NCBI RefSeq assembly: GCF_021018895.1
Contig: NC_079369.1
Coordinates: forward strand, 12,930,694-12,994,693
Length of the DNA stretch: 64,000 nucleotides
Direction: 5' to 3'
DNA from: Seriola aureovittata
Taxonomy: Eukaryota; Chordata; Actinopteri; Carangiformes; Carangidae
Shown: in pieces, positions 14,119 through 27,269 of the stretch
How the letters are laid out: every line of letters begins with the position of its first letter
How positions within the stretch are numbered: position 1 is the stretch's first letter
Made by a program: the position numbers and the translations under genes
Notes under the pieces: model-generated
Told to the model about the DNA's origin: nothing
The model's input: the letters and a program-made list of their open reading frames with translations, nothing else
The model's database searches: none

Positions 14119-16109
14119 GCTATAGGAAGAGATGCGACATAAAAATTGTTATGATGTAATGTGTTTATGTGTGCATGTGTTTTTAAAGCCTAAGAGCCTA
14201 GATCAATACCTTGAAGATGTCCATCGCTCCCCGTTCTGTCATGATGGCATGATGGGAAAATGAGTTTCTAATGAGACATTAGCTCAACCCCTGACCTTGG
14301 TAAGAGCATTCTGAGGATTTATCTTCTGTCCTGAGGGAGAATGTGGCATGGTTAAATGCATGGTCTTAGTTATTCATAAGACCTTTAATTATGGATAGCT
14401 GTTCAACAGTAGTAAACAATCCCGGTCTAGAGTAGGAAAACAAGATCCCAGTGAAAGTCTTTTCATTTATTATTCCAAAACTTGAAGCAAAATGACTGAT
14501 GACCGTTTGATATCAGCTTTGGAAATTAAGTGTAAAGCTGTAAAGGTCTGATTACCCTGAAGAACTAGACAGTGATTGGAGGAGTTTGTCAGAGCAGGCT
14601 GCCAAAATCGTTTTGTACTTCTACTCACGGTGTAATTTTCCTTCTTCGAGAACAAGAGAGAAAGAGGGAGAGAGAGGGAGGGGAGGTTGAATTAAATTAA
14701 AATGAGAGGACACTTGGTTCAGATAACAGAGTCTGATGGAGCCAGTTGACTGATGATGCACCGTTTCAAATTTTCTCCACACGATTAGCATCGCCAGAGG
14801 ATTAATTCTGGCTACATTTAAGGTGATTGATCATTTCTATAAAGTAATGAAACAAATAATAAATATATTAATAATGAATGAAGGATAAGCCTTGCCAGAA
14901 AGGCAACCAGCCATGCTGCTGCAATGCATCACTTTCAAATTTGTTATTTGCATTTTTTACAAGATTTACTCATCCAGGGTATTACACAAACACACATGTA
15001 TGCTCATGGCTTCTTCAACACATCCCGTATTTTCTCATGGGGACTCACTCAGTGCACTGGAGTCGATGTGGCCTGTTTAACCCTTCACTTCTCCACTTCA
15101 GAGCCACTCAGTCGATGCCATCTCTCACCTGTGATTAAAGAGACAAGGTCAGAGATCAATCTCCTCTGATCCATGCGACAGCTTGAAATATTGACTCTAA
15201 AATATCATGCAGTGTTGTTCCTGTGCCAATGAAGATATCAGGGTTTGATCAGCTGAGTGATTGAGTCATTGAGTTGTTGAGCCTTTCTGCCAAATCTGTC
15301 GATGGATCCCCACTGACACCGGAGTGGAGTGCCAGGTTCTCCAGCCACAGAGAGAGCGACTAGCCCGGAAATTACATGTGCAGGTCTGCTTCAGCGTCCC
15401 ATCACTGTCAGTACTGCTCTGCATCCAGCCCGCAGGAAACTTGTCCACTCATCACACTGACAACAGATCTGCACAGTGAAAAAGCAATTACTGGACGGAG
15501 CTTGTGATGACAGCTTACTAATGAAAATGGAAATTTCCATGTAATTATGACTTTTTTCAGAATCGAAGTAATGGTGGAATGGAGAACATGAATAATGACA
15601 AAATCATTTATTAATGGATTTTGATAATTATGGAATTTCCAAATTAGTTCATTCATACCTCCCTCATATCATTATTAAATCAATGATCTTATTTTACAAA
15701 TAATTCTTTACTTTATTTTATCTTCAGACTGTTTTGCAGTAGTTTTCATGTGTCTGTGTGTGTGTAGTGTGACTCATCTGTGCCTGTAGTGATTCGTGTC
15801 AGGAGGGAACTCTACCATTCACACAGGATGAGGAAAGCCCTTAGTGTTGAAAAGGTCTGGTTGGCACCCAGCGGTATTTAGTTCCAGTATGATGTCTTCA
15901 AATGATTTACACCTAGAAGAAAAAAACAAGAAGCTCTGAATTAATCCCACCCACCTCCACTTACTCAAAACTGAGACATCATTTTACAGTGTCGGCCTAA
16001 TCTGTATTCAGGAGGATGCTTTACCAATGTATGCATAATGATCTCTGAATCTAGACAGGTTGCCCATGCTATCTTTTTGCCTTTTGTATCCGTGCCCCTG
16101 TGGTAATAG

Positions 16110-16258
16110 AGTTTGGATGTTCTCCAAACTCATTTGCTCTGGTTTCCATCCACAGTCTAAAAACATGCAGCTCAGGTGACTTCTAGATGCTAACTGTTGT
16201 GTATTAATGTTTTAACAGACCTGTGGTCTATCAGAGTTGTACCCTTCACCTGATGCCG
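16110..16258 (+). repeat. Old dispersed fish repeat (SINE/LINE-type tail)
   Basis: Fragments such as CCACAGTCTAAAAACATGCAG, then GACCTGTGGTCTATCAGAGTTGTACCC, recall an abundant teleost dispersed repeat. It is strongly diverged. It is followed at 16259-16320 by TGGCTCCCAAACCTTTTGGCTTGTGACCCCC, another common fish repeat motif. Confidence 0.5.
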
Positions 16259-17649
16259 TGGCTCCCAAACCTTTTGGCTTGTGACCCCCTAAAATAAAGG
16301 TGTATCATCACAGCTTTCATAGGTTGTGAGCAGATCAGTTAAAGAGTCGAAGAGTCATTCTTCCCATATTACAATTTGCAAGAAGGAGAATAGGTCTATT
16401 TCCCAAATTGTCAAAAATATCAATTTAAGAAATAACAATGAATTGCAGGGATACTGTATAATATTTCAATTTCAATTCAACAACTTGACTAATATATTCT
16501 CACAATTGTTTGTTCAGTCACAACATCCTGTAGTGTTGTAAGAGTAAAAGTTTCAGGAAGGAGGTTCAGAGTGGAAGCTGTAATCTTTACATGAATGCAT
16601 CTTACTCCTCATAAGCTTCGTGTGAAGTTGTCATGGTAAAGTTTCAGTGGAGCAGAAGGCCTATAAAAAAACAAGCAAAGGCGTGTTTTGTTTGCAGTTG
16701 CAGTTTGAACAGATTTAGAAACATTTTGATGGATCCTGAAGTTCAGAGGAGTTCAAGTTCACCAAAGGGCGAACAGTGCATAGTTACCTGGGGACCACTA
16801 TGAATCATGGGTAAAATCTGAATATTGCCTTTGGGAGCACATAGAACCGTGTGAAGTGAAGCAAGTGCACAAGGACCTTTCTGCTGAGGCTAAGAGGCAT
16901 ACAAAGACCAGACATTGTGCTGGGGCCTAAAGGGGACTCATTAAAAATTCAAAATTGCCTCTGCTCTCTTCATCAGTCACTAGAAATGTAAGGTAGAGGA
17001 GTGAAGGGGTGGGGCCAGTTTTGATATTTTTGTCTGGGATTTAATTTCCTCCCTTTACATATTTTATCAAAAGCCCTCTCCCCTTCTTCCTTAACCACCC
17101 CCCCCCCCCACCTTCCTCTCCTCCTTTCCTGGTGTCTTCTGCCTGCTATCCATCATGCGATCTGACTTTAATATGCTTTACAGAGGAATATAAGCCATTC
17201 ATCACACAGTGGAGAGACCCAGGACACTGCCATGCTGCACATTTCATAGGCCAGTAAGCCTCAGCAGTAGCATGGGCCATCTGTAGAGTTGCTAATGCCT
17301 CTATTTATTCCGCCAGGCAGGCCCGGTACAATCCGTCAATCCGGGCTCGACTACTCTGACTCTGTGTCATGCCTTTTATAGAGCCACGAGCTGCTCCTTA
17401 GTAAACATCTCTCTAGTCACCTGATTGGCCTTTTGTAAGGATGGATGAATGGGTAGATGGATGCAGAGACAGAAGAAAATGATGCATGGGAGGTGTGATG
17501 GAGAGTGGGGGAAAGAAGGAGCAAGCAAGACAAAGGAGGAAGATGGGGAAGAAGAAAATAAAGCAGGTGTAATTCCCAACCCTCTCATAGTGGCCACTAT
17601 ATTGGATAACAATTCTTGTTGGCTATATGCCATTTTTGGCCATCAGTCA

Positions 17650-18085
17650 ACATTCAATAATCAATATGGACAAAGTGAAAACAGGTTGGGGCTTTTAGCT
17701 TTTTTTGGGGGGAAATTTATTAAAAATGCCATTTTCAAAAGTATTCAAATTCTTTGTAGTAGCACTCCAAAACTGTGGTCAGGTGCTTCCTGTTTGCTTT
17801 AATTGTCCTTGAGATGTGTCTAGAACTTGACTCAAGGCCACCTGTGGCAAATTGAATCGACTGGACAAAGGAAAGGCACACACCTGTGTATATAGGCTAC
17901 AGTCCCACAATTCACACTGTATGTCAGGATGAAGTCCAAGCAACTTTCTGTAGACCTCTGCAATAAAACTATGGCATTAATAAGGGCAAAGGTATAAAAC
18001 CATCTCTAAATCTTTGAGTGTTCCCAGGGCGCAGTGGCCTCAATAATTGTGGATCCACTTAGACTCGTCCTAGAGATAGCCATCT
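17650..18085 (+). mobile_element. Degenerate Tc1/mariner-like DNA transposon remnant
   Basis: The stretch has the recognisable order of a fish Tc1-like element: GGACAAAGTGAAAACAG and AAATTTATTAAAAATGCC near the left end, AAGTATTCA, then CCTTGAGATGTGTCTAGAACTTGA, CCACCTGTGGCAAATTGAAT, GGAAAGGCACACACCTGT, and decayed transposase-coding sequence ending near GACTCGTCCTAGAGATAGCC. It is internally deleted and carries no usable ORF. The right end is lost or unrecognised. Confidence 0.75.
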
Positions 18086-18772
18086 ATGGCCCCAATTAGG
18101 GTCAAAGATTTTGAACTTGTAAAGTGATGTTCACAAATAATTTCAGTGTCCATAGTTGTAAACCTGTAAAATACATCTGCATGACAAAATTAAAGTTTGT
18201 GCGTGTATAGAAAAGATTTGTGTTTGTAAAAGAGATTTTAAAAAAATATGACTGTTTGAATAACTGTGTGCCTTTTTGAAATGTGTACCTGTGTGCCTAC
18301 ATGCAAACTCAAATTTTCCCCTTGGCATTTAGTACATTACATTGAAAATAATTCAACAAACAGCATTGGCATTATGCAAACAAAACAAACATTTAAAGGG
18401 CTAAAAACCTGGAAGTGAATGAATTTGATCAGGGTGATGAGTTATGATCAGGGCTGATGTTGGTTTAAAACATGTATTCAGTGAAAGTGGAAAATATAAA
18501 TGTACAACATTTCTTATATATATTATTTTTTGTTCTTTTATCTTCATAAAAAACAACACTGGTATACACAAACTGCCATTTAGTGTAATTTTTTAAAGGA
18601 TGCACAGTGTTAATGCAATCTTCCAATTGTCTTTGGAATGGAACCGATGCTCAGTTATGACATCAAGAGTTCTCTGTGCTATATTCTTCGTACATTTCAC
18701 TACACTGGTCAGTTTGCCTTCAGCTGCGCACACTTCATTACCTACAAACCAGAGTTCGTTGACGAAGTTACC

Positions 18773-21700
18773 ATGAAGACATTCAGCTTTTTGAAAAGCA
18801 TTTGTTGTGGCGGTATGCCATCAAGTTCTGATTCAGACAGCTGTTCTGAATCAGATAAAACAGGTAAGGAAACTGAACACACTCAAACAGGGTAATGAGG
18901 GGTAACTAAACTAAAATTTACTCAAGTACAGTACTTGCTTGAACTATACTATATTAAGTATTGCAATTTTATGCTACTTCACATGTGAACTCCACCACAT
19001 TTCAGAGAAAAATGGTTTTCCTCCATTACATTTATCTAACAGTTGAAACTATTACTGACTTTGCAGATTAAGAGTTTGAAAAATTGCTTTATCGGTTAAT
19101 GTACATTTTTCTAAAAATATGAACCTAATACATGATTTACAAAACAAAAATCTCATTTGTATTTGAGTATTTTAAGACAGTGGTATTGATTAATCTACTG
19201 TAGTAAATTATCTGAACACTTAAGACCGGTGTAGCTTTTGATCATGTTTTTTCTCATTCAGTCTATTTTGTGCTTCTTAAATACCACTCAATGATGCCGC
19301 GTTCACTATTAAACAATTTCTCCTTCGTGTTGTCGTAGAATGGTGATCAGTTGTTAATTTACATGAGCATGATGAATGCTTCGGTTACATTTGTGAATGC
19401 TGTGTGGACTGAATGATCCCCCGCTGACTCCATGTTGTCGCTAACCTTCACATGTTCTCCTTGTCTCTTCATGTACTGCTTCTCTGTCAGCAGTGAAGGG
19501 TGGAGACAAAAAAGAGGAGCGTTCTGAGGAGCAGAGGAGTGACATATTGTGCAGCAGCACAAATCGCTACCTCTTGCAAAACTACACTGGAGAAGGAAGC
19601 TTTGGTGTGGTTGCCAAGGGTGTGAATTTAATCACATCACAGCACGTGGCCCTAAAGGTCCTTAAAACTGAGGAGACTTCTGATAGAGAGGTAGATCATT
19701 TAATTCCTTTGGATGATTAAGATTTTTTTTCACAATTCTTGCTTATGTGTGGTTTATGAAATGAACTGCTGACACCATGCTGCGTTTTCCTATTTGTCCA
19801 CAGATCAATATGCTCGAAATAGTGAGCGTACTTGACCCAGTCAAGAAAAACGTGGTTCAGTTCTATGAGGCGTTCAGATTCGAAGAACACACCTGTCTCG
19901 TGTTTGAACTGCTGGACAGAAGTCTTTTTCAACTGTGTGCTGAAGGAAATTGTGAACCACTGTCTCTCTGTGAGATACGGCCAATAACACACCAGGTAAA
20001 GACTTTGTGGCTTTGATCAGCCAGTAATGGCAACATACTCAGCCAGCTGAGAAAGTTACATAGTGAAGTAACACAACTGTATTTCCACTTGATCTTTTTA
20101 AGCTTGCACCCTGGACAGTTGGATATTTAACCATCTGCATTGTGTCCTTTGTCTCTGCAGTTGCTGACAGCCCTTGACGCCCTGAAGGGTATTGGTGTCA
20201 TTCACTCTGACCTGAAGCCATCCAATATAATGCTCACAAACCACCCAAGTGAGCCATTCAGAGTGAAAGTAATAGATTTTGGCCTGGCTTTCTCCACCTC
20301 TGAGGAGATATGTGGGGAAACAGTTCAGCCTCTGGGTTACAGGTAGGTTTAATCTGCAAAGCTCATATTTTAACATGTTTGCAGTTGTGTATTCATGCTG
20401 TAAATGATCCAGCAGAAACTGTGTCCATCTATAATACACGTGCTGAATTTCACAATGTACTTAACAGCTCTTGTGATTCCTGTATGTAACACACAGGGCA
20501 CCCGAGGTCATCCTGGGCCTCCCCATTTCGGAGGCCATAGACATGTGGGGTCTTGGCTGTGTATTCCTGTTTTTGTACCTCGGCATACACCCCTTTTCAA
20601 TCCACTGCGAGTACCAGTCGGTAAGTAACCAAATACGTCTAGATTTAAATGCAAAGGCAGTTACATTCTGCCCCAGACACATGCCCAAACCCAACGAGGG
20701 GACTTGATGCAGGATGTCGGCTGATGTGGTTCTTTATATTGTCTCCTCAGCTGAAAGGCATTGTGGATGCAGTGGGGCAGCCAGATGACCACCTCCTCTG
20801 CGCTGGAATATTCACACACAAATTCTTTACGGAGAACCAGCACTTGGACAATCCTAGATGGTGGTTTAAGGTATTTTTTTACCTAGTTCAGCTGTTCACA
20901 ATTTTTTTTTTTAAATCTCCCAATTAGACAACAACTCTTTTAAAAAAATGTCTCACACATTCAGGAAGAAGTATCTAACCTACATTTTTTGTCCCTGTAG
21001 ACAACAACAGAATACCAGTTTGCCAATGGCATTCAGCCTAGAGTACGGAGGGGGGCTTTTAGACGCCTGGATAACCTGATAGTAGTAAGGGAACATTTCA
21101 TGACTACAGAATAAATTCATACCAATTTGTTCTGTCGCTGAGATAAAGGAAGCAGTTGAACTGAAGTGTCACCTACTTTGTTTTTCAATCCAGCACTACC
21201 CAGACATCCAGGAATCCACTGAGCTGGAGGATCAAAGATCATTTGTCAGCCTCCTGAGATGCCTTCTCCATACAGATCCAGGGAGGAGGATCACTCCAGA
21301 GAAGGCTCTCACACACCCCTTCGTCACTATGGCCCATCTACAGAATGAAAAAGACATCAGTTTGTAGTAAGTGACTGTGTGTTTTGGGTTGAGTGGGGTT
21401 GGATAGATACATAACTGGATTAGTGGAGTAATTCGTTCACTGATTGATCTATTAATCTATTGTCATGTTTTATTCAGTGTCACAGATTCTTTTGACAAAA
21501 TGCTAGTTTGTCAAAAAGAAGACTTGGCGGAGGAGGCATCGCCTTCAGTCATACCACAATCAGATGACGCGGGCTCAGCCTTAAGCATTAAAATCATGCT
21601 TCACCTATTGGAGGAGGCACAAGGTGCTGCGGGAGGAGAGGCTGCTGGCCCAGCTGTGGAGGAAACAGCTGGTAGCCAGGTTACAGTCATTCCAGCTGAG

Positions 21701-21832
21701 GGGGCACCACCCAAAGCTGGGTTAACTGAGGAGGGTCCACTTGTCAAAGTGAAGAGGAGCCGGCTGAGGAGGATCTGGAAATACTTTGGGAGGACAATAA
21801 GGACCTTGTTTGGACTAAACAAAGAGGAATGA
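18773..21832 (+). CDS. HIPK-like (homeodomain-interacting protein kinase-like) Ser/Thr kinase, 9 coding exons, about 506 aa
   Basis: Predicted protein kinase of the DYRK/HIPK family. Coding exons: 18773-18863, 19491-19690, 19804-19995, 20161-20342, 20497-20620, 20751-20870, 21001-21084, 21194-21366, 21478-21832. All junctions are GT-AG and keep frame. The kinase domain spans about residues 57-375: glycine loop GEGSFGVV (64-71), ATP lysine K86 in VALK, catalytic loop HSDLKPSNIML (176-186), DFG 200-202, and RAPEVILGLP (222-231), which is close to HIPK. THPFVTMAHL near the domain end also matches HIPK. The tail is about 120 residues, acidic then basic (KVKRSRLRRIWKYFGR), with no homeobox-interaction or PEST-scale regions, so it is far shorter than HIPK1-3 (about 1200 aa). 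Odd features: HSD replaces the HAD I recall in HIPKs, and the STYLQS activation-loop tyrosine motif is absent. An in-frame upstream ATG at 18638 would add 45 residues. I chose 18773 for its A at -3. Family call is firm; paralogue name is not. Confidence 0.88.
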
Positions 21833-21943
21833 TAAATGTCAGAGGCAGAGGTGAACTGCAATGAGGCAGGAGGAGAGCACTGTTTTTGTTTTTTATATTG
21901 TAAGGTCTTGGACTTTATCTGTAAAGTTCCTTGACATGTTGTT

Positions 21944-21949
21944 ATTAAA
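21944..21949 (+). promoter_or_regulatory. Candidate polyadenylation signal (ATTAAA) of the HIPK-like kinase gene
   Basis: ATTAAA lies 112 nt after the kinase stop codon. The surrounding 21895-21965 sequence resembles the 3' tail of fish LINE/SINE repeats (ending in ATTGAACTGAA-type repeats), so the signal may have come from an old repeat. No transcript data were available. Confidence 0.45.
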
Positions 21950-22039
21950 TTGTATTGAACTGAATATACTTTGTTTTAAATTGATTATTACAAAGCAACT
22001 TTGAATTTTTGAACTGAAGTCAAAATGAACTTCAAATCC

Positions 22040-22041
<2 letters not shown>

Positions 22042-22082
<41 letters not shown>
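22042..22082. repeat. (GT)n microsatellite
   Basis: GT tract downstream of the HIPK-like kinase gene. Confidence 0.95.
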
Positions 22083-22083
<1 letters not shown>

Positions 22084-25000
22084 CACAGGAGACGACACCA
22101 TGCCTGTTTGTTCACCATTTCAATTTCAATTCACCATTAGCAACCCAATTCAGCTAAGTGTCTTATTACATGATTCCCATTATTACTTTTTATGACCAAA
22201 TAGCTGCAAAACTAATGACATTCCCATCAGCCTCAGCTTGTGTTTCATGCTAAATTCCTTTCCTCCAGCCATTGCACTCTTAATTTGCACGTCAACAGTC
22301 TTATGTCATGAACATGCATACTTGTAAATAGCCAATTTGAAATCTAGTCAAATGTATACAAGGCAAAAACCCTAATGCTAGACCTATTCTTGAGAAAAAA
22401 TCCAGGTGGGAAATTAAGTTTCTCTTATCTCTTATCCCAATTACAGAAACCAGGTATAGTGTCAGCTTAAATACGCGAATACATTTTGATTAAACATCAT
22501 CTCAGTGTCACATTCTTTTACCTAAAGAAATGCAGAGCAGCAGTGGTCTGCATATAGGTGTGACACAAAGGGACAGGACCCCAATCTTATGGTCGTACAA
22601 ACATTCACGAGCAATTATAAGACCCCACAGAGTCCTTGCCACTGGCAAAAAGTAGGGTGTGGAGGATCACTGGGAAATATGAGTCCGTGGGGAAAATGAA
22701 CTCATATTATCAAATACCATTCACGCATGGCTTTTAAATGACTGCAATTATTCTTTGAAGCATGATTAGCTTGTGGAGGATTCTCATGAGAACAGCGCGG
22801 TGGATTAACTATGTCAGCCTGACACTTGTGTAATTTGGCGGGGGATTGTGAGGGAAAACTGTGCTGAGAAACATACAAGTTACCGTATATTAATGTGACT
22901 TGTGTTGTGTGGTTCTGCGGGCTAATTATAAATCCTCAATCAATGAATTGAGTCATTTGAGTTAATTACAAACAGCCATGCAATAAAGGAAGCCACACGA
23001 AGAAGAATAAACCTTTGGGCTAATTAGCAGTGCTGAACCATGTCTAATCATAGGTCATCCAAGTGGCAAAATCCTCACGTAATCTAACATCACTAATCCT
23101 TAATGAAGAGATTTGCGGTTTAATAATTGCTGATAATTTGTGGACGGTGGACATGTTGAACATTCTTGATTTACGGGACTCGCCATCATCTAAGCATGTG
23201 ACCTTTCTCCATGTAAGAACATCTGACTCACAGCTGAAGTTTAATGCATGAAGGAACAACAAACTGTATGCACACGTCCTCCCAAACCCAGAGCATTTTA
23301 GCTGCTATAACATTTGCCAGTATCATGTACAGGTGTCTCTGCATCTCTGACCTTGGGTCAGTTTGTACTATTTGATGTCCAATGTTCCTCTAAAGGCTTT
23401 TTATTCCTCCTTGTTGCTCACCTTTCCCCACTTTCCCTTTTTCACGCTCTACCCTCCTCCTCCAGTAATAAATCACCTTACCTGTCTGTCTCTCTGACCC
23501 TGACCTTGATAACTATTGATGAGAGGATGGAACTCTTTATTCACAACCTCATCTACCTGTCAAGCTGATGGAGAGAGAAGAGCAAACCAACCATAGTGTG
23601 CAGGCTGGACACGCACACATACCCACATTTAGCAGCAGAGAGTGAAGGAAAAGAGAAATACATAGACACTGCCTATAAGTGGCACCTTCACTCCTATGGA
23701 ACAGGCCTCTGCGTCCTGGATTGACCTCTGATTTCTCTTAGTGCAGCCAGAAATCCTCTTTTTTTAATGAGCAGCAGTCCGTAATTTCCCCTGTGCTAAT
23801 GAAAACCTTTGACAAGCTAACATTTGTTTCCCCAGCCTGCTGGCCTCCATGTTTGATAGGACATGGAAACAGTGTGGAAAGTTAATCTAACCGTACCTCT
23901 GTCTTCATTAGAGTTATTGATAGGCGGTGGAGAGCAGTGAGGGCAACTAGACTAGCAGGGCAGAACCTGTAACCCACCTCAGCTACACAGCCCAGTTCTG
24001 ATTTAGTCCTATGGATTAGCTGTCACTGCAGGTGAGGCGATGTGTCATAGTGTCTGCCCACTAGGCCCATGAGAGAGGGTACAGGGGACAACACATATGA
24101 GTCATGGCACACTCACTGAAAATGAGTCATTTTATTATGTTGAACTCTAACATACCTCTTCTCTCCTCTCCTCTCCACCACACACTTCAATATGAATCCT
24201 GTGATATACTCTGGTATTGCCCTAAGAGGCTGCTCATTTTCCATGTTCTAAAGAGAGTGATGAATTTCTTCAACCTACCCTCTGTGTTGTCTGCACTGTG
24301 TGGGGGCAGAAGTTAATGGCCATGTTTGATGCTTATGACAGCTTATGAAGCCGTGTGCGTCTGGTTAGGAGAGCGGCCTGTATTTACAGCCATGCTTCCC
24401 TCTGTTCGTCTACAGAAATTCTTCCCAGCAGAGGCTAATATGGGCACCTAGGCCACTAAATCTTATGACATATCAGACCCCAGAACAGGGACAGTAAACA
24501 CAGCCGGCTGGAGGGGGTGGACAGAGACATTGGTTGATCAATAGAAACAGCATTTGCTTCCATTGTTTTCCCTCCTCTCAGCAGAATCGCCATTCTCATA
24601 AAGAATCTGCTCCCAGCAATTAGGCTGGACTCGCTGATGGTGTCTTGGGTGGACAGGGGATTAGATTTAGAAATAGAGGGTGAGGGGGTAGAAAGAGAGA
24701 GGTGATAATGGAATTGAAATTGTTGGAGACTGGCTGATGCATGAGATTCAAAAGGATGGAAAAGCATAAAAAATTATATACTTTTTTTTTTTAAAAAAAG
24801 GTAGGAAGGAAAACATGTACTGTAAAGAAGCAGCAGTCTTTGTGTGGTGGCGTATCTTACACTGACAAATATGTCTATATATATATATTGATGAATTGGC
24901 ATTATATATGTACTGTGTGCATGGTGCCCATGTTTTCATATTTTATCCTAAATACAGGGATAACATTTGATTAAATGAAAGGAACAATTAAACTACATTG

Positions 25001-27151
25001 AACCTTTACATTACTCTAGAATGTACTGTCTTTCCTATTCATATTATACATTTATCATTTTGAATCAGAGATGTGTTGATATTGACTGTGCTAGCTTCAT
25101 GACTTTCAATATTTGATCAATAAAAAGAAGACTGAGGTTAATGCTTAATTATGGTGATACATCCCCATTTTGGAAACCTGGACGGTGTCATGACGCTGGT
25201 GGTTGTGGCGGGATGGCATCAGCATCGGAAAACAGCATTCAGTGTACTACACATGTAGTTAATTGTGTTAATAAAGACAATGCTGATCAGTGAGTCTACT
25301 GATTAGAGTTTACTTGAATTTTAAAGATATCCAGAGGCAGGAGGCAAGAAGTGGTTTCTCTTAATAAACTCTGGCTAAGATGCATTTTTTCCAGTTTCAT
25401 GCCAAAAGCAAATTCAATTCAATTGATGTGAATGGAGCAAGAGAAAAAGAGAGAATATGATAATACACCTTGGCTTTACATTACAGATATTTGCAGAATC
25501 AGCCGATTCGATTATTTATCTGATTAATGCTTTGGAAACATATATTTTTTTATCAAGCTGAACACTGATGCGACAGTGGCAGAGAGAAAGGCGGATAAAG
25601 GAAGAAGCCTTGTCCAAAAATAGGAAAGTGAAAGTAACATCTGAAAAAGAGGAGTCTGTTTCATGACCTGGGCTGACCTGTATGTGCCTACGCTGAGCGT
25701 GATCCAGCTTGAGTGACTATTTATCAGCACCAACGCATGCAGACACACAGAGCTGTGCCTGACAAAGCCGTACTGTAACAGCCATCATCCCACGTTTCTG
25801 CTTTAATGTTGGTTCTGGGAGTTCCAGCACGCCCGCCGCGTCCTGCTGGTCTCTGGACGTGCATGGCTGGGTGAGACAGGCGGCTGGTTAGAGCACTCTC
25901 ACTGCCTATTACTGTTGAACAGGCACACCTGACCTTCCATAAATTTGCCGCCCGCTTTCATTTACAATGCTAAACAAGTACTGTCTGTCTGCCTGTCAGT
26001 CCTGCTACCTCATCTCCCTTTCTGTCTCTCCCTTTCTCACTGACCACACTTCTCTATCTCCATCCCTCTCATTTTTTATTAAAGGTAAAGTGATTCCTTC
26101 ATAACACATGTCCAAAGTTGGCTCCCCTTCTCTGTTTGATATTGCTGTGCTGTCTGATCTTAGGGGACTGGAGCGATATGAAAATGAGATAAGGATATAT
26201 TGACCGCTGACTTTCATAGGAAGACACAAAGCTACTCTATATTAGATCCTGAATATTGTGAGAGCTGCAGGATAACCTTTATAGGCAAAATGTCATTTTA
26301 ATGTGAGGCAATATCCCCAAACAAAAACCTTAAAGGTCTATTATTGAACTGTCTTCAGCCAAAGGTACAAAAGCTACTCCACCTTTTGTCATAGTATGCT
26401 TGAGAAAAATCAAAGAGATTGCTGTGTTGAGGAAAAAATAGACACATCCTGGTCACTACAACATTCAGCAGGTACTTAAGTACTTAAGTTAAGCCAAATT
26501 AGCCACACAGATAATTTTGTTTTTATTTGTCCTTCATTTGTTTATGCTGCTTGGAGCATTTTTATTTGGGTTAACTAATTCTTTAAATTAAAATCGCTGA
26601 AATAGTTTACCTGCATTTACCAATTAACAAATATTTTTTTGAGGCTGTGGAGAAGATAACAGCTTGCAATGAGAAGGGATGGAAATGTGACTGTGAAAGT
26701 GTTGCAAGCCCAGACAAGAATACAGCTATGTTGCAATCCTCTGGTGATTAGCAGGTTGCCTGGGCACCGTGATGTTGTACGTGGTTTGGGAACAGTCAGA
26801 CACACAGAGATGGACAAAGAAACACAGCGATAACCAAGGAATAACACGTGCCCCACACACAAATACAATAATAAAACCCCCTAGAGTGTCAGTCTCTATA
26901 CATGAGGAAATCGGCTCCCACTTGTCCTCTGTTCAACCACTGTGCCCCAGCAGCTCTCTGATGCACACAACTGTCCCACATAATCCCTCTCTCACCAGGA
27001 CACCCTCCTGACCTTTCCCCACACTGTTGTCTGACCACCTGTATGAATGTGAGTGTGTGTGCTCTTTCCTGTGTGCCCATGAATTGACATGTTGGCACAG
27101 TGCCCCACTGCACCGGTGAATCTGGGTCAGAGTGAGTGCTCATACATGCAT

Positions 27152-27180
27152 ACACACACACACACACACACACACAATGC

Positions 27181-27267
<87 letters not shown>
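27152..27267. repeat. Long (CA)n microsatellite
   Basis: About 115 nt of CA with one short interruption (AATGCAA). It is the longest dinucleotide tract in the window. Confidence 0.97.

Positions 27268-27269
<2 letters not shown>

Larger units (their letters stand above)
9400..17640. other. Region without a recognisable gene
   Basis: It contains GT/CA microsatellites at 11.5-14.1 kb and the decayed repeat near 16.1 kb. CpG-containing sequence at 9720-9900 could belong to the possible promoter at 9.3 kb. I see no convincing exon. Confidence 0.6.
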
